A stretch of DNA of 7,965 nt from JAABQT01 sp041488375 (GTDB taxonomy: Bacteria; Pseudomonadota; Gammaproteobacteria; Burkholderiales; SG8-39), in contig JBGPPD010000141.1 in assembly GCA_041488375.1 (NCBI GenBank), positions 1-7,965 on the forward strand, given 5' to 3'. The notes under the pieces were generated by a model. That model saw only the letters and a list, made by a program, of their open reading frames with translations. It was not told where the DNA came from and did not search any database. This document shows, piece by piece, positions 6,477 to 7,965 of the stretch. Position numbers and translations under genes: made by a program. Each line of letters begins with the position of its first letter. Within the stretch, counting starts at the first letter, position 1.

Positions 6477-7492
6477 GTGGTCCTTTTACCACACCGAAAA
6501 TCGGAAATCGGGGTCAGACCCCGATTTTTGCGGGCTTTGTGTGCCGCCAGCGCCACGACGGCTTCGATGCTAGGCACGGGCACCCCGGCCGCGCGCGCGA
6601 ACCACAGCGGCGCCATGAGGATGGCGTCGATCTCCATCGGCCGGCCGAGCTCGTAGTCCTGCAGCATCGAGGTCTTGTGCGGCGGGCCGCCGGCGGTGTG
6701 CGGCGGCGGCAGCGGCGCGCCCTCGGTGTCCACGCCATGCGCGGCTGCGATGGCGCGCGCTTCAGCGTGGATGCGCGTGCGCAGTTGCGCCAGGTCCGGG
6801 TCGGCGAAGTTGTCGCGCACCGTGCCTTCGGCGACCACGCCGATCGAGGAACTGGCCAGGTTGATGACCAGCTTCGCCCACACCGAGCGGCGGATGTCGG
6901 TCTCGATCGGCGCCAGGATCTCCGAGCGCTCCAGCGCCGCCGCCAGGGCCCGCACGCGCGCCGTGGGCCGGTCGTCCGGCTCGCCCAGGATGAGCACGTT
7001 GCGCTGCGGCGCATCGCTCTTCACCACGCCCGGCTCCACCACCACGTTGGCAGAGTAGATCACCGCGCCGATGACCCTTTCGGGGGCGATCGCCCGCGCG
7101 AGCGCCCCGCCGGGATCCAGGGCCGCGAGGTCCGGTGTCTTGCCGCGCGCCGCGCCGATGCCCTGCGCGTACCACCAGGGAATGCCGTTCTGCGCAAAGA
7201 CCACCGCGGTGTCCGGCCCCAGCAGCGGGCCCACGCCCGCGGCAAGCGCGGCGAGGCCGGTGGCCTTGAGGGTGACCAGCACGGTGTCCACCGGGCCAAG
7301 GGTCTCGGGCCTGTCGGTGGCGCGGACCCTGCCCACGATGCTGCGCTCGCCCTTGATCAGGCGCAGCCCGTTGCGGCGGATTGCCTCGAGGTGGGCGCCG
7401 CGGGCGATGACCGACACCTCGTGCCCCGAAGCCGCGAGCTGCGCGGCGAAATGCCCGCCGACCGCCCCGGCGCCGAAAACGCAAATCCTCAT
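6473..7492 (-). CDS. ApbA/PanE-family 2-dehydropantoate 2-reductase-like protein
   Basis: A 339-residue NAD(P)H-dependent reductase of the ketopantoate reductase family; true PanE makes pantoate for pantothenate and CoA synthesis. The Rossmann fold begins at the start codon with GAGAVGG (7-13). Further family landmarks are Lys76 in VTLKA, Asn102 in FAQNG, the catalytic-lysine candidate Lys207 in SVWAKLVINL with Asn211, and SMLQDYELGRPMEID (275-289) with Glu287. The ATG follows a good ribosome site, GGAGGA (7498-7503), 5 nt away. It is the first gene of a unit with the MFS transporter, an unusual partner for a pantothenate enzyme. Many family members act on other 2-oxo acids, so I withhold the panE symbol. 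Residues 322-330 (KNRGLTPIS) are encoded by a 23-bp repeat palindrome, and the tail to 339 looks non-native. Confidence 0.9.
   Translation of the reverse strand: MRICVFGAGAVGGHFAAQLAASGHEVSVIARGAHLEAIRRNGLRLIKGERSIVGRVRATDRPETLGPVDTVLVTLKATGLAALAAGVGPLLGPDTAVVFAQNGIPWWYAQGIGAARGKTPDLAALDPGGALARAIAPERVIGAVIYSANVVVEPGVVKSDAPQRNVLILGEPDDRPTARVRALAAALERSEILAPIETDIRRSVWAKLVINLASSSIGVVAEGTVRDNFADPDLAQLRTRIHAEARAIAAAHGVDTEGAPLPPPHTAGGPPHKTSMLQDYELGRPMEIDAILMAPLWFARAAGVPVPSIEAVVALAAHKARKNRGLTPISDFRCGKRTT
6481..6487 (-). promoter_or_regulatory. Ribosome-binding site of the MFS gene
   Basis: On the minus strand AAAAGGA ends 4 nt before the transporter ATG. It lies within the last codons of the reductase gene, just downstream of the repeat palindrome. 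Translation of the transporter can therefore be coupled to the reductase and also start independently. Confidence 0.7.
6494..6527. repeat. Solitary repeat palindrome in the reductase 3' end
   Basis: AAATCGGGGTC (6505-6515) and GACCCCGATTT (6517-6527) are exact reverse complements around a single A. The sequence matches the ends of the 184-bp element (AATCGGGGTCAGA...), so it belongs to the same family. A second AAATCGG (6498-6504) lies in tandem immediately to the left and can form a small CCGA/TCGG hairpin (6494-6504). The palindrome lies inside the reductase frame and would form a hairpin in the mRNA about 30 nt upstream of the transporter start. Confidence 0.85.
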
Positions 7493-7497
7493 CGCCG

Positions 7498-7503
7498 TCC
7501 TCC
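7498..7503 (-). promoter_or_regulatory. Ribosome-binding site of the reductase gene
   Basis: TCCTCC on the plus strand reads GGAGGA on the minus strand, 5 nt before the reductase ATG at 7492. It fixes that start. It sits in the 27-bp gap to the divergent cupin gene, which leaves no room for separate promoters in the gap. The promoters must therefore lie inside the coding sequences. Confidence 0.8.
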
Positions 7504-7519
7504 GTTACAGTTCTTCCCC

Positions 7520-7903
7520 ATGACCGCCTTCACCAAAGTGATTCTCTACACCGATCGCGACGGCCGCGCCCGCTTTCGCGAGGAGCAGGTGCCGCTGCCG
7601 GAGGGCACGCCGCAGGCTCAGCTTTCCGCGCTCCTGCCCTCGACAGGTTACCAACTGCGCCACAGTCCCGTGGGCTTTCGCAGCCAGTGGCACTGCACGC
7701 CGAAGCCGCAATGGGTGTTCATCCTCGGGGGCGAGATGGAGATCGGGCTGCAGGACGGCAGTTCGCGCCTGTTCCGGCCCGGGGATCACTTCTTTTCCGC
7801 CGACACCCTGCCCGAGCGCGCCGGGTTCGACCCGAAGGTGCACGGGCACTGGAGCGCGCAGCGCGGGCCGCACCCGCTGGTGACGTTGTTCCTCAAGACC
7901 TGA
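7520..7903 (+). CDS. Small cupin-fold protein
   Basis: A 127-residue single-domain cupin, predicted cytoplasmic. The first cupin motif is represented by WHCTPKPQWVFILGGEMEI (57-75), with His58 and the Gly70-Gly71 turn. The second is represented by LFRPGDHFF (84-92) and His108/His110 in KVHGHWS, before a final beta strand VTLFL. The classical HxH...E metal triad is incomplete: His58 is present, but the usual second His and Glu positions hold other residues, such as Gln64. Metal binding and catalysis are therefore uncertain. The product resembles small cupins annotated only by fold in proteobacteria, and no function can be assigned. The ATG at 7520 has no recognisable Shine-Dalgarno (upstream bases are ttcttcccc), but MTAFTKVILYTDRDGRA is a natural N-terminus and no better in-frame start is near. 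It is divergent from the reductase and may share regulation with it. Confidence 0.85.
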   Translation: MTAFTKVILYTDRDGRARFREEQVPLPEGTPQAQLSALLPSTGYQLRHSPVGFRSQWHCTPKPQWVFILGGEMEIGLQDGSSRLFRPGDHFFSADTLPERAGFDPKVHGHWSAQRGPHPLVTLFLKT

Positions 7904-7965
7904 GGCGCACCTCGAGCGGCATGCCGCCGCCGGGAATCAGCGTGACGCGCGCCACCGGCACCGGC
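7893..7965 (-). CDS. 3' end of an unidentified minus-strand gene (partial)
   Basis: Reading the minus strand from the window edge gives one open frame of 23 codons followed by a TGA stop at 7893-7895, ending IPGGGMPLEVRLRS. Nearly all third positions are G or C, as in the other genes here, whereas another minus-strand frame I checked gives a peptide of low-complexity Arg/Ala. If real, the gene enters from the right and its last 11 bases overlap the end of the cupin gene, so the two converge. I do not recognise the family from so short a piece. It could be chance, because open frames of this length are common in GC-rich DNA. Confidence 0.45.
   Translation of the reverse strand, partial: PVPVARVTLIPGGGMPLEVRLRS

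Noticed and set aside
5136..6656. Plus-strand frame of about 500 codons opposite the transporter
   Set aside because: The translation is dominated by Gln, Arg, His and Ala, with no fold signature. The opposite strand encodes a clear twelve-segment MFS protein.

Overview
The window is GC-rich, densely packed bacterial DNA with strong G/C preference at third codon positions. It looks like a betaproteobacterium, probably Burkholderiales or a relative. The reasons are the style of the Kdp proteins, a short CspA-type protein with a long leader, the ApbA/PanE-type reductase, and a GGGGTC(A)GACCCC repeat of a kind I associate with such genomes. The taxonomic call is inference.

Layout. Bases 1-3522 (+) are the distal part of a kdp potassium-uptake operon: the last 28 codons of kdpC, then kdpD (sensor kinase) and kdpE (response regulator), separated by 4 nt and a 4-nt overlap. 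Converging on kdpE, with stop codons that abut in the palindrome TGATCA, is a minus-strand response regulator with an HD-GYP output domain (3523-4656). A 176-bp gap follows. It holds a sigma70-like promoter and a roughly 110-nt leader for a 67-residue cold-shock protein (4833-5036), which ends in a strong intrinsic terminator. On the minus strand, an ApbA/PanE-family reductase (6473-7492) and an MFS transporter (5244-6476) form a two-gene unit with an ATGA overlap. A small cupin protein (7520-7903, +) diverges from the reductase across 27 bp. The last bases look like the 3' end of another minus-strand gene.

How the genes work together. KdpD and KdpE sense potassium limitation or ionic stress and switch on the upstream kdp transport genes. 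The HD-GYP regulator is probably a cyclic-di-GMP phosphodiesterase-type output of an unlinked kinase. The reductase and transporter are probably co-transcribed, but their substrate cannot be read from the sequence.

The most interesting structure is a repeat family seen at two places. One is a 184-bp non-coding, MITE/REP-like element (5094-5277) with 18-bp near-perfect terminal inverted repeats and a perfect 19-bp central inverted repeat. The other is a solitary 23-bp palindrome built from the same end sequence (6505-6527). Each lies in the 3' end of one of the two adjacent minus-strand genes and appears to have rewritten its C-terminus. The 184-bp element supplies the last ten residues and the stop codon of the transporter. 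The palindrome encodes part of the reductase tail just upstream of the transporter start. I did not find a new multigene system; the coding genes belong to known families.
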